Shown here: piece by piece, positions 50,313 through 58,750 of the stretch
Layout: each line of letters starts with the position of its first letter
How positions within the stretch are numbered: position 1 is the stretch's first letter
From: Rossellomorea vietnamensis
Lineage (GTDB): Bacteria > Bacillota > Bacilli > Bacillales > Bacillaceae_B
Reading direction: 5' to 3'
DNA length: 64,000 nt
Assembly: GCF_025398035.1 (NCBI RefSeq)
Contig: NZ_CP104558.1
Location: forward strand, 4,350,001-4,414,000
Program-made: the position numbers and the translations under genes
Notes under the pieces: generated by a model
Told to the model about the DNA's origin: nothing
What the model saw: only the letters and a program-made list of their open reading frames with translations
Database searches by the model: none

Positions 50313-51122
50313 GTGAAAGAACCGATCATCTATGTAGTATCCGACTCGGTGGGTGAGACTGCTGAATTAGTCACAAAAGCGGCGATTAGCCAATTCAATG
50401 GTTCCAATACGGTCATCAAGCGCTTTCCGTATATAGAGGACACCGAACATATCGATGAAGTGATTTCCTTGGCGAAGCTCAATCAGGGTTTGATTGTGTA
50501 CACCCTTGTAAAGCCGGATATGCGTGCGTACATTAAAGAACAATCTGAAAAGGAAGAGCTCTATGCATTTGATATCATCGGTCCATTAATGGACAAATTT
50601 CAATCTTCCTATCAAAGGGAACCGCTGTTTGAACCAGGGACTGTCAGGAAGCTTGATGACGATTACTTCAAGAAGGTGGAAGCCATTGAATTTGCCGTCA
50701 AATACGATGATGGGCGTGACCCCCGGGGCATACTCAGGGCGGATATAGTGCTCGTCGGAGTGTCCAGGACGTCAAAAACGCCTCTGTCGCAATACCTTGC
50801 ACTGAAAAGGATCAAAGTGGCGAATGTTCCACTTGTACCGGAAGTAGATCCTCCGGAGGAATTATTCATGGTTTCACCGAAGAAATGCTTCGGATTAAAA
50901 ATCAGCCCGGAAAAGCTGAATACGATCCGCAGGGAAAGATTGAAATCTCTCGGATTGAACGATCAGGCGAGCTACGCCAATATTAAACGTATAGAAGACG
51001 AACTGACGTATTTTGAAAAAATAACGGACCGCATCGGCTGTCACGTCATCGATGTTACCAACAAAGCCGTCGAAGAAACAGCCAATGTCATCACAAATAT
51101 TTACCAAAAAGCCAACGATTGA
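50313..51122 (+). CDS. yqfL: Pyruvate, phosphate dikinase regulatory protein family (YqfL)
   Basis: A 269-residue bifunctional kinase/phosphotransferase of the PPDK/PEP-synthase regulator family (DUF299). The P-loop is [18 protein letters not shown] (about residues 147-164), and the N-terminal [15 protein letters not shown] is typical. In B. subtilis YqfL modulates CcpN activity, and the pair is adjacent in both. GTG at 50313 follows AGAAGGTGGTGAACGATC, 16 bases after ccpN. A strong terminator ends the operon. Confidence 0.93.
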   Translation: MKEPIIYVVSDSVGETAELVTKAAISQFNGSNTVIKRFPYIEDTEHIDEVISLAKLNQGLIVYTLVKPDMRAYIKEQSEKEELYAFDIIGPLMDKFQSSYQREPLFEPGTVRKLDDDYFKKVEAIEFAVKYDDGRDPRGILRADIVLVGVSRTSKTPLSQYLALKRIKVANVPLVPEVDPPEELFMVSPKKCFGLKISPEKLNTIRRERLKSLGLNDQASYANIKRIEDELTYFEKITDRIGCHVIDVTNKAVEETANVITNIYQKAND

Positions 51123-51153
51123 TCGGCGGTCATTTGTATGACCGTATACATAA

Positions 51154-51197
51154 AAAGATGATTCCCCCTGAAAAACGGGGGAATCATCTTTTATTTA
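51154..51197 (+). terminator. Terminator of ccpN-yqfL
   Basis: AAAGATGATTCCCCC / GGGGGAATCATCTTT stem with an eight-base loop, then TATTT. Confidence 0.9.
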
Positions 51198-51315
51198 GGC
51201 CGTTTTCACACATCGGAATTTTTAGTGAAATAAAAATCGATATCATCAAGCACGTGGAGACTGATGGTTGGTTTTGACAATCTCTATAGTTTTAGTGAAA
51301 ACTTACCCTTCGAAA

Positions 51316-51568
51316 GTTGATTGGAGCGGAAGGTGCTCGACTCCTGCGGGAAACGCTGGACAGTCCGAAAAGCGAAAGCGGCTTGACCAGCCCCGACCAG
51401 CATAAGATGAATGGGCTAAGGAGGCTTCCTTTTGCCTTCTTGGACCATTTAGCTTATGACCTCGAGGGGCTAGCCGCTGTAGCTGGACAGGTGAGACCCC
51501 GCAGGGCAAAGCCCGAGGAGGCTCACCGCCAGCCCCGCGGAAAGCGAGCACCTGGAGCGGAAATCAAC
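51316..51568. repeat. Long nested palindromic intergenic repeat
   Basis: The ends are inverted (GTTGATT ... AGGTGCTCG at the left; CGAGCACCT ... AATCAAC at the right), with GGAGCGGA present in both in the same direction. Inside, a 25-base imperfect stem (51401-51425 with 51434-51458, 20 of 25 positions match) has an eight-base loop. GTGAGACCCC ... GGAGGCTCAC (51491-51526) forms another hairpin. The frames read across it on both strands are low-complexity shadows. The outer sequence is like a family of intergenic repeats seen in many Bacillus-related genomes; the inner hairpin looks like a separate unit set inside it. Confidence 0.8.
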
Positions 51569-51578
51569 CAGCAGTCGC

Positions 51579-51612
51579 TTCTTTATGTTTGATGAAATTC
51601 AAACATAAAGAA
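51579..51612. repeat. Perfect 14-base inverted repeat beside the long repeat
   Basis: TTCTTTATGTTTGA and TCAAACATAAAGAA flank a six-base loop. There is an A-run on one side and no T tract on the plus strand. It lies ten bases after the long repeat. Confidence 0.75.
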
Positions 51613-51639
51613 AAACCTAAAGGAATTAAGTTTTTATAG

Positions 51640-51668
51640 TGGTCAAACTTGTCCGATTATACTATAAT
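51640..51668 (+). promoter_or_regulatory. Candidate sigma-A promoter of the yqxD-dnaG-sigA operon
   Basis: TGGTCA, a 17-base spacer and perfect TATAAT, about 165 bases upstream of yqxD. It lies just downstream of the two palindromic repeats. The rest of 51670-51815 is AT-rich without a gene. Confidence 0.45.
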
Positions 51669-51832
51669 AAAAAATTGTGATAAAAATATTTAAAATAGGT
51701 TTAGACTAAACTCTTAAGGAATAAACTAATTATTGTGATATGTCAAGTCTCGTCTGAATTAAAATTCGACAATTTTAATCAAATCTCTGGGAAAGTTCTA
51801 AAAGAGAGAAGGATAATACGGAGTGATGTAGA

Positions 51833-52309
51833 ATAGTTAGTATTAGCGAACATAACCCTACCGTATATGTAGACGCGGATGCTTGCCCGGTAAAACAGGA
51901 AATCATTAAAATAACAAGAGGGTATGGCTTTAAGATCATTTTTGTTGCTTCCCATGCCCACAGGAAGAACACACCTGATGAAGGTGAATGGGTATATGTG
52001 GATAGTTCGAAAGAAGCGGCAGACTTATACATCATGAATCATGTAAAGGCAGGAGATGTTTTGGTCACACAGGACATAGGTCTTGCAAGTCTGGTATTGC
52101 CGAAAAAAGTTTATGCCATCTCTCCCAGGGGAAAAGCCTACAGGGAAGAGAGTATTGTCACGGCACTCGATTATCGGTATGTCGCTGCCAAAGAACGCAG
52201 GAGAGGCAACTATGGTAAAGGTCCCAAGCCTTTTACAAATGAAGACAGAGAAACATTTTGTACGTCCTTCGATAAAATCTTGTCGGAAATTGCAGGAGAA
52301 TCGCAATAA
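51833..52309 (+). CDS. yqxD: YaiI/YqxD family protein, apparent ATA start
   Basis: A PIN-like fold protein of unknown function, about 158 residues. The family motif TVYVDADACPVKQEI opens the protein, and LVTQDIGLASLVL, ISPRGKAY, AAKERRRGNYGKGPKPFT complete it. No ATG, GTG or TTG lies in frame before GTG at 51998, which would delete about 55 residues including VDADACP. An ATA at 51833 is exactly nine bases after GGAG (51820-51823) and is the best-placed codon. ATT at 51842 is the next candidate. So the gene uses a rare start, or one base is wrong or mutated. It is the first gene before dnaG-sigA, as in B. subtilis. Confidence 0.82.
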   Translation: MVSISEHNPTVYVDADACPVKQEIIKITRGYGFKIIFVASHAHRKNTPDEGEWVYVDSSKEAADLYIMNHVKAGDVLVTQDIGLASLVLPKKVYAISPRGKAYREESIVTALDYRYVAAKERRRGNYGKGPKPFTNEDRETFCTSFDKILSEIAGESQ

Positions 52310-52353
52310 GTACAGAATGGATAAAGAGGGTAAATAAAAACAGGTGATAGAGT

Positions 52354-54165
52354 ATGTCTGAAAGAATCCCTGAAGATAAGTTAAATAAAATTTTATCGTC
52401 AACCGATATCGTCGATGTTGTCAGTGATTATGTACAACTGAAAAAGCAGGGCAGAAATTATTTTGGTTTATGTCCGTTCCATGGAGAAAATACTCCATCT
52501 TTTTCTGTTTCTCCCGACAAACAAATTTTTCATTGCTTTGGATGTGGTGCAGGAGGAAACGCATTTACGTTTCTTATGGATGTAGACGGCCTCAGCTTCC
52601 TTGAAGCGGCTCAAAAGCTCGGAACAAGAGTCGGTGAAGAGATTTCCATCCAAACACCATCATCGGATCAACCGCTTCCTCCTCAAGAGGACGAGAAGCA
52701 AATGTTGGAAGCTCACAGCTTATTAAGTAAATTTTACCATCATCTCCTTCTAAATACAAAGGAAGGTCAGGAAGCGCTGGAATATTTACTTGCAAGGGGC
52801 TTCACAACGGAAAGTATCACGAAATTTCAGATTGGATGGTCACTTCCGAGCTGGGATTTCACGGTCAAGTTCCTGGAGAAGAGGGGTTACTCCCTTGAGC
52901 TAATGGAAGCCGCGGGGTTACTCGTCAGAAGGGAAAGGGACGATTCCTTCCTCGATCGCTTCAGGGGAAGAATCATGTTCCCCATTGTGGATACAAAAGG
53001 GAATACCGTCGCATTTTCAGGCAGGACGATCGATGCGGATGATCAGCCGAAATACTTAAACAGTCCTGAAACAAAGATCTTTAATAAAAGCAGCATCCTT
53101 TATCATTATCATGATGCACGATCCATGATTAGAAGAAAACAGCAGGCGATATTATTTGAAGGATTCGCAGATGTTATTTCAGCGAGCGAAGCCGGTGTTG
53201 AAAACGGGGTAGCCACCATGGGTACTTCGTTGACGGAACAGCAAATAGGCCTGTTAAAGCGATTAACGGATTCCATCATCATTTGTTACGATGGTGATTC
53301 TGCCGGAGTGGAAGCCGCATTCAGAGCCGGAAAGCTTCTTCATAAGCATGGGCTGGACATACGCGTAGCCGTAATACCCGAACAATTAGACCCTGATGAC
53401 TACATTGACAAATATGGTTCAGAACGATTCCAACAGGATGTAATAGGGGCAAGTTTGACGTTCATGGCGTTTAAGCTTCGGTATTATAAACTGAATAAAA
53501 ACTTAAATGATGAAGGAGATCGCCTTAAGTATATAGAAGACATACTAAAGGAAATTACTCAATTAAGTAAAGCGGTTGAAAAGGATTATTATTTAAGATA
53601 TTTGGCTGATGAATTCGAACTATCGTTAGAGGCTCTTCAACAACAGCTATCTGAATTGCAAGGGCCGGATAAGCGCGTTCCTAACCCGCCTAAACAGGTC
53701 GGTATGCAAGGGAATTTCAAACAACCCACCCAGTCAAGGCTCCTGCCTGCATATCAAACCGCTGAGCGAAGGTTGATTGCTTACATGCTGAAGGATCCGA
53801 ATACCGCTTATAAGATTCAGGAGTGGCTTGCAGGCACGAACCTCAATATTGATGAGCATCAGGCTATTATTACTTATTTATTGGGTTATTATGAAGAAGG
53901 TCTGCCTCCAAGTGCCAGTTCGTTCATCGGGTACCTTCCCGATGAAAGGCTCAGAAGGATCGTGACGGAAATCGAAATGATGTCCATAAGCGAAGAAAGT
54001 ACGGATCAGGAATTGACAGATTACGTCAACCAGGTGTTAAAACATCAAAAGATGTTGAGAATAAAAGAAAAAGAAGTGGAAAGAAAAGAAGCAGAAAGAC
54101 TAAAGGATTATAGGCAGGAAGCACAAATAGCAATGGAAATCTTACAGCTGCGTAAGTCTCTATAA
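52354..54165 (+). CDS. dnaG: DNA primase
   Basis: Makes RNA primers for replication. The 603-residue product has the N-terminal CHC2 zinc finger (CPFHGENTPSF ... HCFGCGAGG), the RNA-polymerase core with the TOPRIM fold (ILFEGFADVISA and IICYDGDSAG) and a C-terminal DnaB-binding domain (from about residue 450). ATG at 52354 follows AACAGGTGATAGAGT. It lies between yqxD and sigA in the macromolecular-synthesis operon, like the rpsU-dnaG-rpoD operon of E. coli but with rpsU elsewhere. Confidence 0.96.
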   Translation: MSERIPEDKLNKILSSTDIVDVVSDYVQLKKQGRNYFGLCPFHGENTPSFSVSPDKQIFHCFGCGAGGNAFTFLMDVDGLSFLEAAQKLGTRVGEEISIQTPSSDQPLPPQEDEKQMLEAHSLLSKFYHHLLLNTKEGQEALEYLLARGFTTESITKFQIGWSLPSWDFTVKFLEKRGYSLELMEAAGLLVRRERDDSFLDRFRGRIMFPIVDTKGNTVAFSGRTIDADDQPKYLNSPETKIFNKSSILYHYHDARSMIRRKQQAILFEGFADVISASEAGVENGVATMGTSLTEQQIGLLKRLTDSIIICYDGDSAGVEAAFRAGKLLHKHGLDIRVAVIPEQLDPDDYIDKYGSERFQQDVIGASLTFMAFKLRYYKLNKNLNDEGDRLKYIEDILKEITQLSKAVEKDYYLRYLADEFELSLEALQQQLSELQGPDKRVPNPPKQVGMQGNFKQPTQSRLLPAYQTAERRLIAYMLKDPNTAYKIQEWLAGTNLNIDEHQAIITYLLGYYEEGLPPSASSFIGYLPDERLRRIVTEIEMMSISEESTDQELTDYVNQVLKHQKMLRIKEKEVERKEAERLKDYRQEAQIAMEILQLRKSL

Positions 54166-54198
54166 AGTTTTGTAAGGAAGTTGGAAGGAGGGGAACAA

Positions 54199-55329
54199 AT
54201 GGCTGAAAAGTCAGCGCGTTCCAAACAAATAGCGTCAGAATTAACAGTTGATCAGGTGAAAGAATTTTTAGTTAACCAAGGTAAGAAAAGAGGAGTCCTC
54301 ACATACGAAGATATTGCCGATAAATTATCCGGCTTCGAATTGGATTCAGATCAAATGGATGAATTCTATGAACACTTAGGTGAGCAGGGTGTAGAAATCG
54401 TCAATGAAAGTGACGAAGATGATGATCCAGGTGCCACGGAGTTAGAGAAGGAAGAGGAAGAAGAATTTAATCTGAATGATTTAAGCGTTCCTCCCGGGGT
54501 TAAGATAAATGATCCTGTACGTATGTACCTGAAAGAAATTGGGAGAGTCGATTTACTTTCTGCAGAGGAAGAGATCAATCTTGCCAAGCGAATTGAAGAT
54601 GGTGATGAGGAAGCCAAGCGACGTCTGGCAGAGGCGAACCTGCGACTCGTTGTCAGTATCGCAAAACGCTATGTAGGCCGCGGGATGCTATTCCTGGATC
54701 TTATCCAGGAAGGTAACATGGGTCTGATTAAAGCAGTGGAAAAGTTTGATTACCGGAAAGGGTACAAATTCAGTACGTATGCGACTTGGTGGATTCGACA
54801 AGCCATCACCCGTGCCATTGCTGACCAGGCAAGAACGATACGTATCCCGGTTCATATGGTTGAGACCATTAATAAGCTGATTCGAGTACAAAGACAATTA
54901 CTTCAAGATCTGGGCCGTGAACCTGCACCGGAAGAAATAGCTGAAGAAATGGATCTGACTCCTGAAAAGGTGCGTGAAATTCTTAAGATCGCTCAAGAAC
55001 CTGTATCCCTTGAAACACCGATTGGTGAAGAAGACGATTCTCATCTTGGGGACTTCATCGAAGATGCAGAAGCTCAATCTCCTTCGGAACATGCAGCTTA
55101 CGAATTGTTGAAAGAACAGCTTGAAGATGTTCTGGATACTCTTACAGACCGGGAAGAAAATGTTCTACGGTTACGTTTTGGTCTCGATGACGGCAGAACA
55201 CGCACACTGGAAGAAGTGGGCAAAGTGTTTGGCGTTACCCGGGAACGAATTCGACAAATCGAAGCGAAGGCCCTTCGAAAACTTCGCCATCCAAGCAGAA
55301 GCAAACGATTGAAGGACTTTTTGGAATAG
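54199..55329 (+). CDS. sigA: Primary RNA polymerase sigma factor SigA (RpoD)
   Basis: Housekeeping sigma factor. The 376-residue product has a short region 1.1, an acidic linker, region 1.2 ([21 protein letters not shown]), region 2 with the -10 recognition helix ([19 protein letters not shown]), region 3 and region 4 ([20 protein letters not shown]). It is about the length of B. subtilis SigA and lacks the long insertion of E. coli sigma-70. The ATG at 54199 follows GGAAGGAGGGGAACAA. The six upstream codons overlap that site. Confidence 0.98.
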   Translation: MAEKSARSKQIASELTVDQVKEFLVNQGKKRGVLTYEDIADKLSGFELDSDQMDEFYEHLGEQGVEIVNESDEDDDPGATELEKEEEEEFNLNDLSVPPGVKINDPVRMYLKEIGRVDLLSAEEEINLAKRIEDGDEEAKRRLAEANLRLVVSIAKRYVGRGMLFLDLIQEGNMGLIKAVEKFDYRKGYKFSTYATWWIRQAITRAIADQARTIRIPVHMVETINKLIRVQRQLLQDLGREPAPEEIAEEMDLTPEKVREILKIAQEPVSLETPIGEEDDSHLGDFIEDAEAQSPSEHAAYELLKEQLEDVLDTLTDREENVLRLRFGLDDGRTRTLEEVGKVFGVTRERIRQIEAKALRKLRHPSRSKRLKDFLE

Positions 55330-55330
55330 A

Positions 55331-55376
55331 ACCACCCTTTACTGCCTCTATTGTGCATAGAGGTGGTTTTTTTTTG
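55331..55376 (+). terminator. Terminator of the dnaG-sigA operon
   Basis: CCTCTAT / ATAGAGG stem with outer ACCACC / GGTGGT pairing, then a run of nine T. Confidence 0.9.
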
Positions 55377-55448
55377 TCCAAATTAAAGGGTTTCCCCTGA
55401 TCGTTGCCGAATAGACTTAGAGGATGCAACTACAAAAGGTGTGACAAA

Positions 55449-55988
55449 GTGACCAGAATAAAGAATGCAAAAAAAGAAACCATCATCCATGAAATCCTTC
55501 TTTGGAAGCAAACGAAGATGCTCCCCGAACAATATTGTGATTATCTTCTTGCCTTATATACTGAAGGAGCGGGAATCGATGAAAGAGAATCAGCGGAACC
55601 TCCAAAAAAACATTTCCTGAAAGATTTCCTGATTTCCATTTCTTCGATCTTAATTTCATTATTTGTCATTTATTTTACTGAATTGTCAATCGTTTTGCAA
55701 ACAACGATTTTGGCAAGTTTTGTCGGATTATTAATGGGTGTAGGAATTTATTATACTAAGAAACAATTCTCGCCGTTACTTCTCTTTGCGTCAGCTGCTT
55801 GCATCCTCCTTATTTCAACCATGGAACTGACGGAACGAATCTTTGAAGGGCACTATTTGCCATTATACGTAACCTTGTTTCTGAACTGTTTTACATGGAT
55901 TGGTGCAGGGGTGAAGTGGAAGATGAATTATTTCACGCTGGCAGGATCGGTAGGAGCAGTTCTTGTGGGAATTTATATATCACTATAA
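55449..55988 (+). CDS. Membrane protein of unknown function
   Basis: A 179-residue protein with a charged N-terminal cytosolic part (residues 1-58) and five or so hydrophobic spans: DFLISISSILISLFVIYF, SIVLQTTILASFVGLLMG, FSPLLLFASAACILLIS, LYVTLFLNCFTWIGAG and TLAGSVGAVLVGIYISL. The start is GTG at 55449 after AAAAGGTG. The 15 codons before it contain that site. I do not recognise a characterised family. It occupies a gap between sigA and cccA that B. subtilis lacks in this form. Confidence 0.75.
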   Translation: MTRIKNAKKETIIHEILLWKQTKMLPEQYCDYLLALYTEGAGIDERESAEPPKKHFLKDFLISISSILISLFVIYFTELSIVLQTTILASFVGLLMGVGIYYTKKQFSPLLLFASAACILLISTMELTERIFEGHYLPLYVTLFLNCFTWIGAGVKWKMNYFTLAGSVGAVLVGIYISL

Positions 55989-56153
55989 CTTCTGAAAATT
56001 TAAAAGTTTTTTAAAGTTGAGAAAATTCATGATTCCCTCTTATAATAGGAATGAGAGCGTATTCATAGAGTCGTATGACTATGTTTGAAAGCGCTTTATA
56101 TAATGTGGAAGTCTGTGGCTTTCAGTCATCAAAGTTAGACAAGGGGGATAAAG

Positions 56154-57296
56154 ATGAATTTCGACTTAACACAAGAGCAAGCAATGATTAAGAAAACGAT
56201 CAGGGAATTCGCTGAAGAAGAAGTGGCGCCTGGTGCGTTGGATCGTGACCGCACAAAGGAATTTCCAAAAGAAATCTTCAAGAAACTTTCTGACCTGGGA
56301 ATGATGGGTCTTCCCTTTCCGGAGGAATATGGTGGAGCCGGAGCGGATACAGTAAGCTTTGCCATCGTAACAGAAGAGCTCAGCCGTGCATGTGCCTCTA
56401 CAGGGATCACGTACTCTGCCCATATTTCACTCGGGGGAGCACCGATTAATTTATTTGGTACACACGAACAGAAACAGGAATACTTAACGCCGATTTGTAC
56501 AGGGGAATCATTTGGAGCTTTCGGCCTGACTGAACCCAATGCCGGTTCAGATGCGGGGGGAACCCAGACCACTGCTGAAGATAAAGGGGATAAATGGGTC
56601 ATCAATGGGAATAAATGTTACATCACCAATGCAAGTTACGCGAATCATCTCGCGTTAACGGCGATTACAGGCAGGAACAACGGGAATAAAGAGATCAGTG
56701 CCATCATCGCACCTACCAATGCCAAAGGTTTTACGGTTATTGATAATTATGAAAAAATGGGCCTTCATTCATCCAACACAACTGAGCTGGTCCTTGAGGA
56801 CGTGGAAGTGCCGAAGGAGAACCTGTTAGGAAAGCAGGGGGAAGGATTCAAGCAGTTCCTTGTCACCCTTGACGGGGGCAGGATCGGAATTGGGGCAATG
56901 GCCGTCGGTGTGGCTCAGGCTGCTTTTGACAAGGCTCTTCAATATTCGAAAGAAAGAAAGCAATTCGGTAAAACGTTATCTCAATTTCAGGTTACGCAAT
57001 TTAAGCTGGCTGACATGGCAATGAAGATCGAGCTCGCAAGGAACATGGTTCATAAAGCAGCCTGGTTAAAGGATCAGGGAAGACCGTTTTCCAAAGAGGC
57101 GTCAATGTGTAAGCTGTACGCGTCGGAGATCAGTATGGAAGTGGCCGACGAAGCCATTCAGATCCATGGCGGATACGGTTACATGAAAGAATACCATGTT
57201 GAGCGCTACTTACGTGACGCTAAACTCCTTGAAATCGGAGAAGGGACGTCAGAAGTACAGAGAATGGTGATTTCAAGGTTAATTGGCTGCCAATAG
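56154..57296 (+). CDS. Acyl-CoA dehydrogenase
   Basis: A 380-residue FAD-dependent dehydrogenase. It starts MNFDLTQEQAMIKKTIREFAEEEV. The signatures are FGLTEPNAGSDAGGTQT (FAD/substrate loop), KCYITNASYA and the C-terminal QIHGGYGYMKEYHVERYLRDAKLLEIGEGTSEVQ, where the glutamate of EIGEGTSE is at the short/branched-chain dehydrogenase catalytic position. Substrate is likely short or branched acyl-CoA (butyryl/isobutyryl type, B. subtilis MmgC-like). It stands alone without thiolase or electron-transfer flavoprotein genes nearby. ATG at 56154 follows AAGGGGGATAAAG. Confidence 0.9.
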   Translation: MNFDLTQEQAMIKKTIREFAEEEVAPGALDRDRTKEFPKEIFKKLSDLGMMGLPFPEEYGGAGADTVSFAIVTEELSRACASTGITYSAHISLGGAPINLFGTHEQKQEYLTPICTGESFGAFGLTEPNAGSDAGGTQTTAEDKGDKWVINGNKCYITNASYANHLALTAITGRNNGNKEISAIIAPTNAKGFTVIDNYEKMGLHSSNTTELVLEDVEVPKENLLGKQGEGFKQFLVTLDGGRIGIGAMAVGVAQAAFDKALQYSKERKQFGKTLSQFQVTQFKLADMAMKIELARNMVHKAAWLKDQGRPFSKEASMCKLYASEISMEVADEAIQIHGGYGYMKEYHVERYLRDAKLLEIGEGTSEVQRMVISRLIGCQ

Positions 57297-57319
57297 GGTT
57301 AAATCCTCTGTAGGGATAA

Positions 57320-57368
57320 ATGAGCTCTATCGGTCCACTGGGGGCTGATAGAGCTCATCTGTTTTCTT
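57320..57368 (+). terminator. Terminator of the acyl-CoA dehydrogenase gene
   Basis: ATGAGCTCTATC / GATAGAGCTCAT stem with a 15-base loop, then CTGTTTTCTTTCTT. Confidence 0.8.
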
Positions 57369-57555
57369 TCTTATGGGGTATGGGAGAAGAAACGGAAGAT
57401 GAAAAACAGGAAAAAAGAAGGAAATGTGTCTAATTTGTGAGAAAGATGGAAAAGTTAATTGATAGTACTTTTACTTTGTCGGTTTTTACAGTAAAATATA
57501 AAGTGTTGAAAAGAGCACTATTTTTTGGATGTTGTACATAAAGGAGGTTAAAATC

Positions 57556-57924
57556 ATGAATCGTAATCCAATTATTCCATTCGTACTTATTGCGGCTCTT
57601 GGAATTGGTCTTATTTTCTTCTTATCGATTGAAGGCCTGAACAATGCCGATGAGAAAGCGAAGGAAGAAAAGCATGGTGAGACTGCTGGTAAAGAAGAAG
57701 CTTCAAGCGGTGAATTCGATCCGGAAGCGAAGTACAAGGAGTCTTGTGTATCTTGTCATGGTGGGAACTATGAAGGTGGCGCGGGTCCTGCTCTTAAAGG
57801 GACGAAGCTGTCTAAAGACGAGATCAAAGATAGAATCAAAAATGGTGGAGGCATCATGCCGGCCGGTCTCGTAGCAGATGAAAATCTTGATGCAATGGCA
57901 GACTGGATCAAATCACTTAAATAA
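57556..57924 (+). CDS. cccA: Membrane-anchored cytochrome c-550
   Basis: A 122-residue small cytochrome c. It has one N-terminal membrane anchor (NPIIPFVLIAALGIGLIFFLSI), a Glu/Lys linker, and one heme c domain with CVSCH (C64, C67, H68) and an axial methionine in GGGIMPAG. It carries electrons on the outer face of the membrane. The ATG at 57556 follows AAGGAGGTTAAAATC. The nine-codon extension from 57529 includes the site. It lies between sigA and trmK, as in B. subtilis. Confidence 0.92.
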   Translation: MNRNPIIPFVLIAALGIGLIFFLSIEGLNNADEKAKEEKHGETAGKEEASSGEFDPEAKYKESCVSCHGGNYEGGAGPALKGTKLSKDEIKDRIKNGGGIMPAGLVADENLDAMADWIKSLK

Positions 57925-57934
57925 TGAATGGCTG

Positions 57935-57972
57935 AAAAAGGTTCTTTGTCTTTGGGCAAAGGGCTTTTTTTA
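57935..57972 (+). terminator. Terminator of cccA
   Basis: AAAGGTTCTTTG / CAAAGGGCTTT stem with eight-base loop, then TTTTTAT. Confidence 0.72.
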
Positions 57973-58039
57973 TATGGAAAAGTTGGTTAGAATGAGTATC
58001 AGATAAGCAGGACCAATAATAATGAGTAAAGGTGAACGA

Positions 58040-58750
58040 ATGAATATCCAACAATTATCAAAACGACTTGAAACCGTTGTTTCATACATACCAGAACAAT
58101 CAAAAATTGCCGATATCGGTTCAGATCATGCCTACCTTCCCTGCTATGCAGTCAATAAAGGCATCGCTTCACAAGCGATTGCCGGTGAGGTGGTAAAAGG
58201 CCCTTATCTTTCTGCGAAAAAACAAGTGGAAGATGCCGGGTTAACACGGGAAGTTGAAGTCAGGTTAGGAAATGGTCTTGAAGTCATATCACCCGGTGAA
58301 GTCAATTGTATTACGATCGCCGGGATGGGCGGTGCATTGATTGCATCGATTTTGGAGGCTGGCAAGGACAAGCTGACCGACGGACCAAGATTGATCCTCC
58401 AGCCCAATGTGAGTGCGAAATCGATCAGAACGTGGCTGATGGAAAATGAATGGGATCTGATCGGTGAGGAAATCCTCGAAGAGGATGATAAGCTATATGA
58501 AATTTTGATAGCAGAAAAAGGAGATCCAAACACCCATTATTCCAAGGAACTTGAAAAAGAACTGCTGCTCGGGCCGTTCTTGATGAGGGATCGAAATGAT
58601 GCCTTCATCAAAAAATGGAATCAGGAACTCCGACAGTGGAAAAATATCGTGAATAACATGGAGAAAGCAGAAAAGACCGAGGCGTTGGAAACACGGAAAA
58701 ATGAGCTTCTGCACAAAATCAAAATGGTAGAGGAGGTCCTTATCTCATGA
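58040..58750 (+). CDS. trmK: tRNA (adenine(22)-N1)-methyltransferase TrmK
   Basis: Modifies A22 in the D-arm of tRNAs. The 236-residue product has the class I SAM motif KIADIGSDHAYLPCYAV and the catalytic-type loop ITIAGMGGALIASIL, plus a C-terminal coiled coil. The start at 58040 (MNIQQLSKRL) follows AAAGGTGAACGA and matches B. subtilis TrmK (YqfN). The ATG at 58022 includes that site and is rejected. It overlaps yqfO by four bases (ATGA). Confidence 0.93.
   Translation: MNIQQLSKRLETVVSYIPEQSKIADIGSDHAYLPCYAVNKGIASQAIAGEVVKGPYLSAKKQVEDAGLTREVEVRLGNGLEVISPGEVNCITIAGMGGALIASILEAGKDKLTDGPRLILQPNVSAKSIRTWLMENEWDLIGEEILEEDDKLYEILIAEKGDPNTHYSKELEKELLLGPFLMRDRNDAFIKKWNQELRQWKNIVNNMEKAEKTEALETRKNELLHKIKMVEEVLIS

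Noticed and set aside
51303-51592. Open frames on both strands across the long repeat (82 and 91 codons)
   Set aside because: They follow the palindromic repeat, are Arg/Pro/Ala-rich on both strands and have no ribosome binding site. They are shadows of the repeat.
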